A stretch of DNA of 64,000 nt, taken from Alphaproteobacteria bacterium. Its GTDB lineage: Bacteria; Pseudomonadota; Alphaproteobacteria; Rhizobiales; JAJFHC01. Both the position numbers and the translations under genes were made by a program. Below the pieces are notes generated by a model that did not search any database, was not told the DNA's origin, and saw only the letters and a program-made list of their open reading frames with translations. Shown here piece by piece: positions 33,579 through 42,994 of the stretch; within the stretch, counting starts at the first letter, position 1; every line of letters begins with the position of its first letter. The stretch covers positions 62,001 through 126,000 of the forward strand of contig JAJFHD010000090.1 in NCBI GenBank assembly GCA_021775805.1, read 5' to 3'.

Positions 33579-35123
33579 TCACAATTGTGCTTCGATCAGG
33601 AACGGCCTCGGGCGTTTGACGCTTGACTGAACAAGATCGAACAATTCCCTGGTGTCGCCAGTGCGAACCGCTTCGACGCCCATGCCCTGGGCCAGTGAAA
33701 CCCAGTCTATGACCGGGTTGTCAACGTCGATCATGCCGGCGGCAATCGGACCGGGTTCGGGAATGCCGATGTTCTTCAGTTCGCCGCGCAATATCTGATA
33801 GCCGCGGTTCGCCAGGATTACGGTTGTTATGTTCAGGTTTTCGCGTGCCTGGGTCCACAAGGCCTGGAGGGTATACATCCCGCTTCCGTCCGCTTGCAGG
33901 GAAATGACCGGCCGGTCGGGGCAGGCCACGGCAGCGCCGACGGCAAGCGGCAATCCAATGCCGATCGCGCCGCCGGTCAGTTGAAGCCAGGTGTGCGGGC
34001 TGGCGGTGTGGGTGGACGGAAACAGCGCACGTCCGGATGTCAGGGATTCATCGCATATAATGGCGTTTTCGGGCACCACAGCCCTCAAGACCGCGCCAAA
34101 CGTATCGGGTGTGATGCTGCCGTCGGGCACATTGCCTGGATCGAACGGCGATGTCACCGGAGCGGAGTTCTGCGCACCCAGCCGCTTGGCAAGCTCTTCC
34201 AGTGCGTCGATCGTCTGTTCGCCAGGCGTGCTCAGGGTGTGAAATTCGCAATCCTTCGGAGCAAGCAGACTGGGTTTGCCCGGATAGCCAAAAAACGCTG
34301 CCGGCTCCCGGGTTTCCACCAGCACGATATGTTTGTATCCGCTCAACCGTTCAACCGCCATATCGACGGGGTAAAACAACCGCTCGATCGGGACCCGTCC
34401 GGCGCCACGCTCCAACCGGGCATTGTTTATCGGTGTCAGCATGTCTGCGCCGGTGGCCTGCGTGATTCGCGACAATGCCTGCAGGCCGACCTCGGTCACG
34501 GCTTGACCGGTGACATAGAACAGCGTCGGTTCGCCGCGATCGAGAACGGCTTTGATTTCAGCGATACGCTGGTCGTCGACGGCACCAGGCGACGGTGTTT
34601 GCACAAGGCCGACCGGTTCCTGCGCTTCGTTCCAGGCGATGTCGGCCGGCAGAATAAGCGTGGCAACCTGGCCCGGTGGGTTGAGTGCCGCTGACACTGC
34701 AGCAGCCGCATCCGATGAAATCCGATCTGGTGAACTGGCGGTCTTGACCCAGGCTGAGAAGGGCCGCGCGACAGCCTCAACATCGGACGTCAACGGGGCG
34801 TCGTGGACCAGGTGGTCGCGGGCGTGGTCGCCAACGATGTTGAGCAACGGAACCCTGGCCCGCTTGGCGTTGTGCAGATTGGCAAGACCGTTTGCCAGGC
34901 CGGGGCCCAGATGCATCATGGTTGCAGCCGGCTTGCCGGTCATGCGGGCATAGCCGTCGGCGGCGGCTGTCGTCACGCCTTCAAACAGGCACAGGATACA
35001 TTTGATGCCGCCGACTTTGTCCAGGGCGGACACGAAATGTAGCTCCGAGGTCCCCGGATTGGCGAAACAAACTTCGATTCCGCTTTTGATCAATGTGCGG
35101 ACGAGACTCTCGGCACCATTCAT
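33579..35123 (-). CDS. Acetolactate-synthase-like ThDP enzyme
   Basis: A 514-residue thiamine-diphosphate enzyme with three domains. The catalytic glutamate is in CLFEGVTTAAADGYARM (N-terminal Pyr domain); the central domain runs from about 190 to 330; the cofactor motif is LQADGSGMYTLQALWTQARENLN with the following NRGYQILR (PP domain). It resembles benzoylformate decarboxylase and acetolactate-synthase-like proteins rather than IlvB; no regulatory subunit gene is adjacent. Its substrate is a 2-oxo acid. An EamA transporter gene is 18 bases upstream on the same strand, so the two form an operon, perhaps exporting a product. Confidence 0.85.
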   Translation of the reverse strand: MNGAESLVRTLIKSGIEVCFANPGTSELHFVSALDKVGGIKCILCLFEGVTTAAADGYARMTGKPAATMMHLGPGLANGLANLHNAKRARVPLLNIVGDHARDHLVHDAPLTSDVEAVARPFSAWVKTASSPDRISSDAAAAVSAALNPPGQVATLILPADIAWNEAQEPVGLVQTPSPGAVDDQRIAEIKAVLDRGEPTLFYVTGQAVTEVGLQALSRITQATGADMLTPINNARLERGAGRVPIERLFYPVDMAVERLSGYKHIVLVETREPAAFFGYPGKPSLLAPKDCEFHTLSTPGEQTIDALEELAKRLGAQNSAPVTSPFDPGNVPDGSITPDTFGAVLRAVVPENAIICDESLTSGRALFPSTHTASPHTWLQLTGGAIGIGLPLAVGAAVACPDRPVISLQADGSGMYTLQALWTQARENLNITTVILANRGYQILRGELKNIGIPEPGPIAAGMIDVDNPVIDWVSLAQGMGVEAVRTGDTRELFDLVQSSVKRPRPFLIEAQL

Positions 35124-35141
35124 TGGATGGTTATCTCCAGA

Positions 35142-36017
35142 TTATTTTGCACGGATCGCCAGCCAGACGCCCGCCAGAATCAACGCAGAGGCGCCGACAA
35201 AGTAAACGGAGACGGTCTCGCTCAGCAAGAGCGCGGCCAGGGCGACACCGGAAACCGGTTGAAAGAACTGCAACAGACCGATCCGCTGGATCCCACCTTT
35301 GCCCAGTGCCCAATACCACAGAACATATCCGATCACAGTCACCCCGACCGCCAGATAGGCGATGGCGAACCAGGCCGTCAATGGCACATCGGGCAGCGAA
35401 ACATCGCCCAGAACAAACGGCGTAAGCGGCAAAAGGATCAAGGCGAACAGCGCGACCCCCCAGAAAGTCGTACCGGTGGACGGGTAACCCGATCGTTGCA
35501 ACCGGCCGCCGGCGACGTATCCGAGAGACGCAAAAACGTTGGAAAACAAGACCAGCAGATCTCCAGACAGGGACGCGCCGGCATCTCCGTCTCCGTTTTG
35601 CAGCGAAACCAGGATGGCTTCGCCGCACAATGCGACCGTACATCCAATCCACCACAGGCGTTTGGGCCGGGTCCTGTCCCAGAACATGGCGATGGCTCCG
35701 GTAAAGACCGGCAGGCACGCCAGTATCATTGATGCATGGTTGGCGGATGTCAGACTGACACCCAGGGTGAACAACAGCGGAAACCCGACGAATCCGCAAA
35801 AGCCGGAGACCACCAGCAGGGCTCTGTCGTCGCGCGACGACGGCAGCGGAATCCTCAGGGCAAACGCCAGGGGCAGTGCGGCAAACCCACCCAGAACTGT
35901 ACGCAAAACCGCCACCGCCATCGGTGACAGTTCGGCAACCGCAATTTTTGCCGCAACCGGGGAGGCGCCCCACATCACAACGGCGAGCAAAGCTGCAAAA
36001 ATTACGATGAAGCTCAC
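35142..36017 (-). CDS. DMT-superfamily (EamA) transporter
   Basis: A 291-residue integral membrane protein with about ten helices in two EamA repeats. I use the GTG at 36017, behind GGGGAC, in place of a longer TTG frame. The first repeat begins FAALLAVVMWGASPVAAK with the conserved Pro, and the second begins LLVLFSNVFASLGYV. Family members export amino acids, metabolites or drugs, driven by protons. It is the first gene of the pair with the ThDP enzyme. It is divergent from the PAS-hybrid kinase at 36260. Confidence 0.87.
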   Translation of the reverse strand: MSFIVIFAALLAVVMWGASPVAAKIAVAELSPMAVAVLRTVLGGFAALPLAFALRIPLPSSRDDRALLVVSGFCGFVGFPLLFTLGVSLTSANHASMILACLPVFTGAIAMFWDRTRPKRLWWIGCTVALCGEAILVSLQNGDGDAGASLSGDLLVLFSNVFASLGYVAGGRLQRSGYPSTGTTFWGVALFALILLPLTPFVLGDVSLPDVPLTAWFAIAYLAVGVTVIGYVLWYWALGKGGIQRIGLLQFFQPVSGVALAALLLSETVSVYFVGASALILAGVWLAIRAK

Positions 36018-36259
36018 GACGTCGTCCCCAAAGCGTACCAAGACACGGGGTTATGGCACGAAGCAGAGGGCGCAAGAAGCGATTTGCCGGCGTGGTTACG
36101 ACCGAAAGGCCGAAGTTCGAGGCTCATCAAAAACGCAGAATCGTAAGCGAATAGGGCTTGGACCTGCCGCAGCGGCCCTTGTTTATGAAATATTGTCATT
36201 TTTGGGACATTTTCGGCTTCGGGCTTGGAGAGTTCGCAAACCGGAATTCACACGCTTGG

Positions 36260-38311
36260 ATGAACCATATGGCAAATTCAGATCAAACACCGCTTCCAAC
36301 GGATAATGCACGGTTCCTTGAACTGCTGTCCAACGTTCTGCCGAACGGTGTCTATTTCGCCGACGCCTCGGGAAACATCCTCTATGCCAACGACAAGTTT
36401 CATGAACTCACCGGGATGTCCCGGGATCACATGCTGGACGAAGACTGGAATGCGTGCATTCATCCAGACGATCTGAACTATGCGATCGAGGAGTGGGATG
36501 AAGCCGTGACCAGCGGCGTTTCAGAAGCCGAATACCGATGTCTTCATCGCGATGGCACCGTTTGCTGGGTCCTGGACCGAGCAATGGCGGCCGAATGGGA
36601 TGAAGACGGAAGACCGCTCTGCATGATTGGCACGTTGACGGATATATCTGACGTCAAGAAGCGGGAACTGGATCTGAGCGTTGCGCTGGAAAAGGCCGAC
36701 GCCGCAGCACTGGCGAAATCCGAATTCCTGGCAAACATGAGCCACGAAATCCGCACGCCGATGAACGGTGTTCTCGGCATGGCCGAGATTCTGGGGAACA
36801 CCGGGCTCGACGAAAAACAGCAGATGTGCGTTGATACGATTTCCAAGTCGGGTTCCGCGTTGATCACGATCATCAACGACATCCTTGACTTCGCCAAAGT
36901 CGAGTCCGGCAAGCTGGAACTCGACCCCCTCAGTTTCGATTTGCGGGCAGCGGTCGAGGATGTTGCCACGCTGCTGTCAAGCCAGGCGGAGGAGAAGAGC
37001 ATTGAACTCGTCGTACGGTGCGCGCCGGATCTGCCGGACGCTGTCGTCGGTGATGCCGGGCGGATCAGGCAAATAATTACCAATCTTGTCGGCAACGCCG
37101 TCAAGTTCACGACCCATGGTCATGTCTTTCTCGATGTGGCCGCCGATGTGAGCGCCGAAACCGGCGTGGTTGCGGTCAAGGTGGCTGTCGCCGACACAGG
37201 TCCGGGAATTCCCGAGGACCGGATGGCCGGGATTTTTGACAAATTCGAGCAGGTGGACAATTCCATCACGCGGACCCACGGCGGAACCGGACTTGGCCTT
37301 GCAATCTCCAAGCGCCTCGTCGAACTGATGGAAGGCACCATCGGCGTGTCGTCCGTCGAGGGCGAAGGATCGACGTTCTGTTTTGAGGTGGCGCTGTCGG
37401 CGGGCGATGCCAATGTGGATCAACCACCCCTGCCATGCGATCTGTCCGGCCGTCGCATGTTGGTGGTCGATGACATCGAATTGAACCGGCGTATTGTTCA
37501 AGAGCAGACTCTCGCCTGGGGCATGGAGCCTGCCTGTGCATCGGGTGGACTGGAGGCGCTTGAAATGATCCGCACGGCGCAGCGCACAGGAGCCCCGTAC
37601 GACATTGCGGTCCTCGACTTCCAGATGCCAAACCTTGACGGCGGTCAACTGGCACAGCTGATCCGCTCGGAACCCGAAATTTCGGATATCCCTCTCATAT
37701 TGCTCACATCGGTGGGGCAACAGGCTGATGGCAAGAAATTCAGGGACTTGGGCGTTGAAGGTCATCTTATAAAACCGGCCCGGTCGAAACTGCTTCAGGC
37801 GACAATCGCAAAAATTCTTGCCGAGAGTGATCGGCGCATCTCCACGTTCACGGAATCCGAGGTCTCTGTCGAAGACGTTCCGGCGAACGCACCAAAGTCG
37901 GCGGGGCTTGGCCGGATACTGTTGGCTGAAGACAACCAGATCAATCAGTTTGTCGTGCAGCAGATGCTCGAAGGTTTGCCCATCGAGTTGACGATCGCCG
38001 ATAATGGCCGGCTCGCAGTGGAACGGTTTCGCGAAGACGGCGCTGACATAGTTCTGATGGATGTTTCGATGCCGGAAATGGACGGTTACGAGGCGACCCG
38101 GTCGATTCGTGAGTACGAAGCCGGCATCGCTGGCAGCCGTGTGCCGATAATTGGTTTGACGGCCCACGTCATGGAACACGACCGGAAGCGATGCCTCGAG
38201 TCAGGCATGGATGACTATCTGCCCAAACCGATCGCCCTGAATCCATTGCGTGACATGCTGTTCAAGTGGATACAGAAGAGTAAGGAAACCGACCTGGAAC
38301 TGACCGGGTGA
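36260..38311 (+). CDS. Cytoplasmic PAS hybrid histidine kinase with two receivers
   Basis: From the ATG at 36260 this is a 683-residue soluble kinase (a longer frame to 36158 adds no domain). A PAS domain lies at about 25-130 (NGVYFADASGNILYAND). The HisKA box has H162 in NMSHEIRTPMNG; the HATPase has DTGPGIP and GGTGLGLAISK; the first receiver has MLVVDDIELN and its aspartate in VLDFQMPNLDGG; the second has ILLAEDNQIN and VLMDVSMPEMDG. Both receivers look complete. It has no transmembrane segment, so it senses an internal signal. It shares closely similar kinase-core wording with the haem kinase at 28298. Confidence 0.88.
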   Translation: MNHMANSDQTPLPTDNARFLELLSNVLPNGVYFADASGNILYANDKFHELTGMSRDHMLDEDWNACIHPDDLNYAIEEWDEAVTSGVSEAEYRCLHRDGTVCWVLDRAMAAEWDEDGRPLCMIGTLTDISDVKKRELDLSVALEKADAAALAKSEFLANMSHEIRTPMNGVLGMAEILGNTGLDEKQQMCVDTISKSGSALITIINDILDFAKVESGKLELDPLSFDLRAAVEDVATLLSSQAEEKSIELVVRCAPDLPDAVVGDAGRIRQIITNLVGNAVKFTTHGHVFLDVAADVSAETGVVAVKVAVADTGPGIPEDRMAGIFDKFEQVDNSITRTHGGTGLGLAISKRLVELMEGTIGVSSVEGEGSTFCFEVALSAGDANVDQPPLPCDLSGRRMLVVDDIELNRRIVQEQTLAWGMEPACASGGLEALEMIRTAQRTGAPYDIAVLDFQMPNLDGGQLAQLIRSEPEISDIPLILLTSVGQQADGKKFRDLGVEGHLIKPARSKLLQATIAKILAESDRRISTFTESEVSVEDVPANAPKSAGLGRILLAEDNQINQFVVQQMLEGLPIELTIADNGRLAVERFREDGADIVLMDVSMPEMDGYEATRSIREYEAGIAGSRVPIIGLTAHVMEHDRKRCLESGMDDYLPKPIALNPLRDMLFKWIQKSKETDLELTG

Positions 38312-38315
38312 GCCG

Positions 38316-39278
38316 TCAGTTTCGGACGAAGCCAAGATTTTTATCGACCACGTTGTTCAGGAGCTCTCCGCGTCGATACCGCTGCAGGTTGTCGAGAAAC
38401 TGCTGCGCGACATCTTCCTCAAACCCAACATAGTCACCCGACATATGTGGCGACACGACAAGGCCGGCGGTCGACCAGAAACGGTGGTTTTCGGCTAGTG
38501 GTTCAGTGGTGAAGACGTCGAGCATTGCCCCGGCGATTGCGCCGCGGTCGAGGGCGTCGCTCAACGCGTCGTCGTCGAGCGAGCGTCCACGGCCCAGATT
38601 CATGAACCGAGCGGTCGGTTTCATGGCGGCGAAGAATTCGGTGGAGAAAATGCCGTCCGTCTCAGCGGTTGACGGCAGGATGCCGACAACCCAGTCGGCG
38701 GGTCCGACCGCAGTCGTCACGTCGGTTTGTGCATGAATGACGTCGAAATCCGCGTCGCCCGGGCGGCCGGTTCTGCCGACACCTTCGACGATCATGCCGG
38801 CCGCATTCAGCAAACGCGCGATCTCGCGCCCGATGCTGCCGACCCCGATGATGACAACACGCCGGCCCTCGATGCGATGGGTCATGCGGTGGCGCCATGT
38901 GGATTTTGCCTGAAGTTGATAGGTCTCGCGAAGATGTTTTGCGTCGGAGAGAATCGTCGCCAGAACATATTCCGCCATGGCGCGGTCGAAAATCCCGCGC
39001 GCATTGGTCAGGGTTACGGCACTTTCCGAAAGCGCCGGAAACAGCACCGCGTCCACGCCGGCACCGCACCAGTGGATCCATTTCAGGTCGTCGGCAAGAT
39101 GCCAGTGCGTCTGGAGCTCTTTGCCGCGAAAGTTCCACCCCAGAAGAATTTCGGTTCCTGGCAGTTTTTCGGCAAGGGCCTCGCCATCCGGAGCAAACTC
39201 CACGTCCATCTGCCCCTTGATGGTGTTGAGGCGAGGCACGTCTTCAAAGCCTGATGCTCCATTGACCAGAAGTTTCAT
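38316..39278 (-). CDS. D-2-hydroxyacid dehydrogenase family
   Basis: A 320-residue NAD-dependent dehydrogenase. The NAD motif is VVIIGVGSIGREIARLL, with the hydroxyacid-binding arginine in MNLGRGRSLDDDAL, and the catalytic histidine in VVSPHMSGDY. The catalytic aspartate/glutamate is in DVFTTEPLAENH. These enzymes reduce 2-oxo acids or hydroxypyruvate/glyoxylate. The ATG at 39278 has AGGA nearby. Its stop is four bases from the stop of the PAS-hybrid kinase. Its leader holds a short tandem repeat and a hairpin. Confidence 0.86.
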   Translation of the reverse strand: MKLLVNGASGFEDVPRLNTIKGQMDVEFAPDGEALAEKLPGTEILLGWNFRGKELQTHWHLADDLKWIHWCGAGVDAVLFPALSESAVTLTNARGIFDRAMAEYVLATILSDAKHLRETYQLQAKSTWRHRMTHRIEGRRVVIIGVGSIGREIARLLNAAGMIVEGVGRTGRPGDADFDVIHAQTDVTTAVGPADWVVGILPSTAETDGIFSTEFFAAMKPTARFMNLGRGRSLDDDALSDALDRGAIAGAMLDVFTTEPLAENHRFWSTAGLVVSPHMSGDYVGFEEDVAQQFLDNLQRYRRGELLNNVVDKNLGFVRN

Positions 39279-39297
39279 GCCGGTCCTTTCTTGTCAC

Positions 39298-39333
39298 TGC
39301 GACTCATGTAATTGCGACTCATGTCGTTGCGAC
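39298..39333. repeat. 15-bp tandem repeat
   Basis: TGCGACTCATGTAAT is followed by TGCGACTCATGTCGT and then TGCGAC, giving 2.4 units. It lies 20-55 bases upstream of the D-2-hydroxyacid dehydrogenase start, inside its leader. Confidence 0.7.
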
Positions 39334-39356
39334 GCCGTTTCGCGCTGAAAGGCGTC
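39331..39356. other. Hairpin overlapping the tandem repeat
   Basis: GACGCC (39331-39336) pairs with GGCGTC (39351-39356); TTTC and GAAA add four inner pairs next to a one-base bulge. It sits between the divergent D-2-hydroxyacid dehydrogenase and msrA genes and could form in the mRNA leader of the former. Confidence 0.4.
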
Positions 39357-39547
39357 GAGTTGCCCGTTTCCAGACAATGATGTCCGAAGATCCATTGGTC
39401 AACACTCTTCAGAACTTCGTGAACTGAACTGGTCATCAACCCTACAGAGCCTATAAAGGAAGGGATGCCACCGCGGAACAAGTCTGAGTCCAAGTCCGTT
39501 CGGTGACTGTCGATGTTTATCTTTGGTGAGGTTTGGAGGCTTTCTAG

Positions 39548-40192
39548 ATGTCGTTTGTAAATTTCCGGAATGCGGTGCTGATTGCAGCCGTGATCGTCTT
39601 TTCGTCGGGCGCGCGCCTGACCACAGCCCATGCGGCGGACGACGAAGGCAACGTTGCAATCTTCGCCGGCGGCTGTTTTTGGTGTGTGGAGTCTGATTTC
39701 GACAAGGTGCCGGGTGTTCTCGAGACGACATCGGGTTATGCCGGCGGCCGGACCGAGAATCCGACCTACAAGCAGGTGTCCTACGAAGACACCGGGCATT
39801 TCGAAGCGGTCAAGATCGTCTTCGATCCCAAGGTCGTGACCTATGACCAGCTCCTGCACATATTTTGGCGGACGGTCGATCCGACCGATGCCGGCGGCCA
39901 GTTCTGTGACAGGGGCGACAGCTATCTGACCGCTGTATTCGCTTCCAATGACGACCAGAAGAAGAAGGCGGAGCTGTCAAAGAAGATTCTCGATGACTCC
40001 AAGATCCTCAAGAAGCCGATCGTTACCGAAATTCGCGACAAAGTGAAATTCTATCCGGCTGAAGGCTATCATCAGGACTATCACAACAAAAATCCGTTGC
40101 GGTACTCGTTCTACCGCCGCAGCTGTGGGCGGGATGCGAAAGTGAAAGCTCTTTGGGGCGACGAAGCTCGCGACGGCATCCCCCAGAGCTGA
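39548..40192 (+). CDS. msrA: Periplasmic peptide-methionine (S)-S-oxide reductase MsrA
   Basis: A 214-residue MsrA with signal peptide (residues 1-29, ending AHA). The catalytic cysteine is C43 in GGCFWCVESDF; the substrate block GYAGGRTENPTYKQV and the partner TGHFEAV follow; a resolving cysteine is in RRSCGRDAK near the end. It repairs oxidised methionine, here in the periplasm rather than the cytoplasm. GGAGG lies about ten bases before the ATG. An intrinsic terminator follows at 40217, inside the end of the opposing gene. Confidence 0.93.
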   Translation: MSFVNFRNAVLIAAVIVFSSGARLTTAHAADDEGNVAIFAGGCFWCVESDFDKVPGVLETTSGYAGGRTENPTYKQVSYEDTGHFEAVKIVFDPKVVTYDQLLHIFWRTVDPTDAGGQFCDRGDSYLTAVFASNDDQKKKAELSKKILDDSKILKKPIVTEIRDKVKFYPAEGYHQDYHNKNPLRYSFYRRSCGRDAKVKALWGDEARDGIPQS

Positions 40193-40213
40193 AGCACTGC
40201 GGTCGAATGGTTG

Positions 40214-41035
40214 CTAACGGCCGGTGAATGTCGCCGGCCGTTTTTCCAGGAACGCTGCCACCGCTTCGCCGTGATCTTCGGTGTTGTGGCAAATGCCCTG
40301 AAACGTCGCGCACATGTCCAGGAAATCCGGCAGTTCCATGCGTTGGGCGAGCTTGAGCAGACGTTTGGTGTAGCGCAGAGCCTGCGGCGGTTTGGCCGCG
40401 ATCGAGGAAGCGATCTCGTGCGCCCGGGCCAAAAGGTTTTCCGGTTCGGTGACGTCGAGCAGAAGCCCAAGCTCCTTTGCTTCCGGCGCCTTGACAATCC
40501 GGCCGGTCAGCGTCATCTCTGCTGCCCGCTGATAGCCCACCAGCCGTTGCAGAAACCAGGCGCCGCCATCGCCGGGGATTATCCCAAGATTGACAAATGT
40601 CTCGCCGAACGCCGCCGCCGTCGAACCGACCCTGATATCGCACATGCAAGCCAGGTCGCACCCGGCCCCGATGGCGGGACCATTGACCGCGGCGATAATC
40701 GGAAATTCAGCGCTTTGTACGGCGAGCGGCATCTGTTGAATCCCGGCGCGATAGATTGCCTCGACTTCTGCGACATCGCCGGCAAAGGCGCCTGTGCGGT
40801 CGCGCATCTCCTTGATGTTCCCACCGGCTGAAAATGCGCTGCCGGCCCCCGTCAGCACGAGCACGCGGACATCGGTCGAACCGTTCGCCCAGGCGATTGT
40901 ATTGACGATGTCGTCGACCAGGGTTGTCCCGGTCAGGGCATTTCGCAGGTCATCGCGGTCGAGCGTCAGTGTGGCGACGCCCTCATCGAGCGTCAGGGTG
41001 GCATCTGTCGTTGGAATTACGTCTGGCATGGACAT
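40214..41035 (-). CDS. Enoyl-CoA hydratase/isomerase (crotonase) family
   Basis: A 273-residue crotonase with ATLTLDRDDLRNALT, the oxyanion loop FSAGGNIKEMRD, AAVNGPAIGAGCDLACMCD, and the acidic site FGETFVNLGIIPGDGGAW (E in GET, D in PGDGG). The pair of acidic residues suits hydratase activity. It differs clearly from the crotonase at 32789, so it is not a recent copy. It converges on msrA; its last codons overlap the msrA terminator. It is upstream of no clear partner, so its CoA substrate is unknown. Confidence 0.87.
   Translation of the reverse strand: MSMPDVIPTTDATLTLDEGVATLTLDRDDLRNALTGTTLVDDIVNTIAWANGSTDVRVLVLTGAGSAFSAGGNIKEMRDRTGAFAGDVAEVEAIYRAGIQQMPLAVQSAEFPIIAAVNGPAIGAGCDLACMCDIRVGSTAAAFGETFVNLGIIPGDGGAWFLQRLVGYQRAAEMTLTGRIVKAPEAKELGLLLDVTEPENLLARAHEIASSIAAKPPQALRYTKRLLKLAQRMELPDFLDMCATFQGICHNTEDHGEAVAAFLEKRPATFTGR
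40217..40245 (+). terminator. Intrinsic terminator of msrA, inside the opposing gene
   Basis: ACGGCCGG (40217-40224) pairs perfectly with CCGGCCGT (40234-40241), and four further T follow. The stem also encodes the last residues (RPATFTGR) of the convergent crotonase, so one sequence serves as a stop signal for one gene and coding for the other. Confidence 0.85.
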
Positions 41036-41151
41036 CCTGATGGTTGTGCATTGTCGAACAGGAGCCGGACTATGCCATGGTCTCGAAGGGAGGGGAACCT
41101 GATCAGCAGTGGTTCGGGCAACATAGCCACCGGACGCGATCAGTACGGCTG

Positions 41152-41913
41152 TCAGGTTGATTCCACGGCATGCGCCCGGAGCCGGTGCGGGTAAAGCGTG
41201 TGATAGTGCGGCAGCACCAGGTCGTGCATCCGCTTTACACGATCCGGTGCCTGGGAAATGTCGATATACCGGCGCGGCTGGGCCTTCAGGCCATCGCTGC
41301 CGCGCAGGTTGTCATGCCAGGAACCGCCGTCGTACCAACTCACTTCCGAACGGTCGCCGGGTTCCCAGGTGAGTGCGTCTTCCAGAAACGGAATGTTCAG
41401 GGCAGTGCAGTATGCCTCGACAATCTGGGCCGGCGCTTCCAGCAGATCGTCGGAGTCGATCACCGGTGGCACAGCCCCGTCGCGTTGGGCAATCCGGTCG
41501 AACAACTCGCGCTGCTCGACAAAACCGGTCTCCACGAGGTCAAAATTCTCCCAATGCTTGAACATCGAGGTCAGAACTTTCGCCGGATCCCTGATCAGGA
41601 AACTGTGCATGAACCGGTCGAGAAAAGCATCGTCCCACATGTGTTTGATGTGATGTGGAAAGTCCTTGATGAAGACCGGCCCGGTTTCAGCGGCAGCTTG
41701 CAAATCGCGCCAGACGGAGGCGAAACTCAGGCCGGGTGTGCGTCTGGTTTCAACGGTTGCGCGCGGCCAGCGCAGGTCTTCTCCCTGATACCAGGCCTCG
41801 CCAAAAGGTTCGTGCCTGCAGGCAAAATCGCCGCGTTGCCGCATCATCCATTCAAACGCCGTTGAGGTGGACCGCGGTGTTGCCCAGAGTACAAGAATGG
41901 ATGTCATGATCAT
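41152..41913 (-). CDS. Sulfotransferase-family protein
   Basis: A 253-residue P-loop sulfotransferase-like protein from the ATG at 41913 (or 41907). The PAPS 5'-phosphate site is LVLWATPRSTSTAFEW, and the 3'-phosphate region is FLIRDPAKVLTSMFKHW, with the later conserved GSWHDNL and RYIDIS. Such enzymes move a sulfo group from PAPS to alcohols or amines, but many bacterial members have no known substrate. It is divergent from a LysR gene at 42005 (about 91 bases), which may control it. The frame upstream to 42108 overlaps the LysR start and is not used. Confidence 0.75.
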   Translation of the reverse strand: MIMTSILVLWATPRSTSTAFEWMMRQRGDFACRHEPFGEAWYQGEDLRWPRATVETRRTPGLSFASVWRDLQAAAETGPVFIKDFPHHIKHMWDDAFLDRFMHSFLIRDPAKVLTSMFKHWENFDLVETGFVEQRELFDRIAQRDGAVPPVIDSDDLLEAPAQIVEAYCTALNIPFLEDALTWEPGDRSEVSWYDGGSWHDNLRGSDGLKAQPRRYIDISQAPDRVKRMHDLVLPHYHTLYPHRLRAHAVEST

Positions 41914-42004
41914 TTGCCCGTTGTTATCAGCTGGGGCATAGTGTGACGCGTTCATGCGCCCCGTGAAACTGACGTTTTGGCAAAATCGATATATCGGAAC
42001 TGAT

Positions 42005-42910
42005 ATGAGCCGCCGTCGATACAGAATGCCTTCCATGACATCGCTGATCGCCTTTGAGTGCGCGGCGCGCTTGTGCAATTTCAGCCGCGCCTCCGTCGAG
42101 CTCAACACCTCTCAGCCGGCCATCAGCCGGCATGTCCGGCGGCTTGAAGAACAGCTTGGCATTTCCCTGTTCGCGCGACAGGGCAAACAGATATCTCTGA
42201 CCGAGCAGGGACGCTACTTCAACGATGCCGTGATCGGCGGCCTGGATGCGATCGATGCCGCCATGGACGCTGTCAAGTCGGTGGAAATCGTCAATCATTT
42301 CATCATTGCCTGCAGTCATGAAATTTCTCATCTTTATGTTATGCCCCGTTTCGATGTCCTTCAGGAGGCCGTCGGTCCGGACACCGAGGTTAGAATTCTG
42401 ACGCTGGAGTATGACCACCAGGAAACACTTGGCGGTGACGAGTTTGATATGCGCCTTGCGTTTCGGTCGTCCCGAAATGTGCCTGCAAAATCCCGTTTGC
42501 TGTTCGGCGAGGATGCTGTTCCCGTTTGTTCGCCGGCCTTTCTGGAACGGCATCTGGATGTGCTGTCGGCGCCGCCCGAGCATTGGCAAGGCTTGCCCCT
42601 TCTGGAGCTTTCAAAGCCAAACCTTGGCTGGATGGACTGGACGCAATGGTCTCATGCCCACGCATCGCCGGTAGGGAAGTCGGCCGAGTTCAGGCGCTTG
42701 AACAACTACGTCTATCTGCTGGAAGCCGCCGTTGAGGGCAAAGGTCTGGCGCTTGGATGGGCAGGACTCGTGGACCGATATCTTGAAAATGGAACGCTCG
42801 TAGCGATTCCGGCGACGAGAGTGCAGACGGGTGGCGGTCTCTATGCAATTCTGTCGCCCGACAACCGGAGACAGGACGTCGTCAGTGGCGCTCTCAAGGC
42901 ATTGACGTAG
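42005..42910 (+). CDS. LysR-family regulator
   Basis: A 301-residue LysR protein, ATG at 42005. The winged helix is at 10-65 (MTSLIAFECAARLCNFSRAS, NTSQPAISRHVRRLEEQLG, LFARQGKQISLTEQG). The inducer domain runs from about 90 (FIIACSHEISHLYVMPR) to the end (GKGLALGWAGLVDRYL). It resembles the GcvA/AmpR branch and the LysR at 8398 in its second half. It is divergent from the sulfotransferase gene, which is the classical LysR target layout, and is followed by a RidA-family gene 84 bases later. Confidence 0.87.
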   Translation: MSRRRYRMPSMTSLIAFECAARLCNFSRASVELNTSQPAISRHVRRLEEQLGISLFARQGKQISLTEQGRYFNDAVIGGLDAIDAAMDAVKSVEIVNHFIIACSHEISHLYVMPRFDVLQEAVGPDTEVRILTLEYDHQETLGGDEFDMRLAFRSSRNVPAKSRLLFGEDAVPVCSPAFLERHLDVLSAPPEHWQGLPLLELSKPNLGWMDWTQWSHAHASPVGKSAEFRRLNNYVYLLEAAVEGKGLALGWAGLVDRYLENGTLVAIPATRVQTGGGLYAILSPDNRRQDVVSGALKALT

Positions 42911-42994
42911 AACACGGTTATCCTGCGGTTCTCGCGCTTGTTGTCGAAACTTGGTCTCAATAGGTCTTGACGACCAATCAGAAGGAGTTGAGGA

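Noticed and set aside
36977..38179. 400-codon minus-strand frame opposite the PAS-hybrid kinase
   Set aside because: Same reason; its plus strand has full receiver and kinase motifs.
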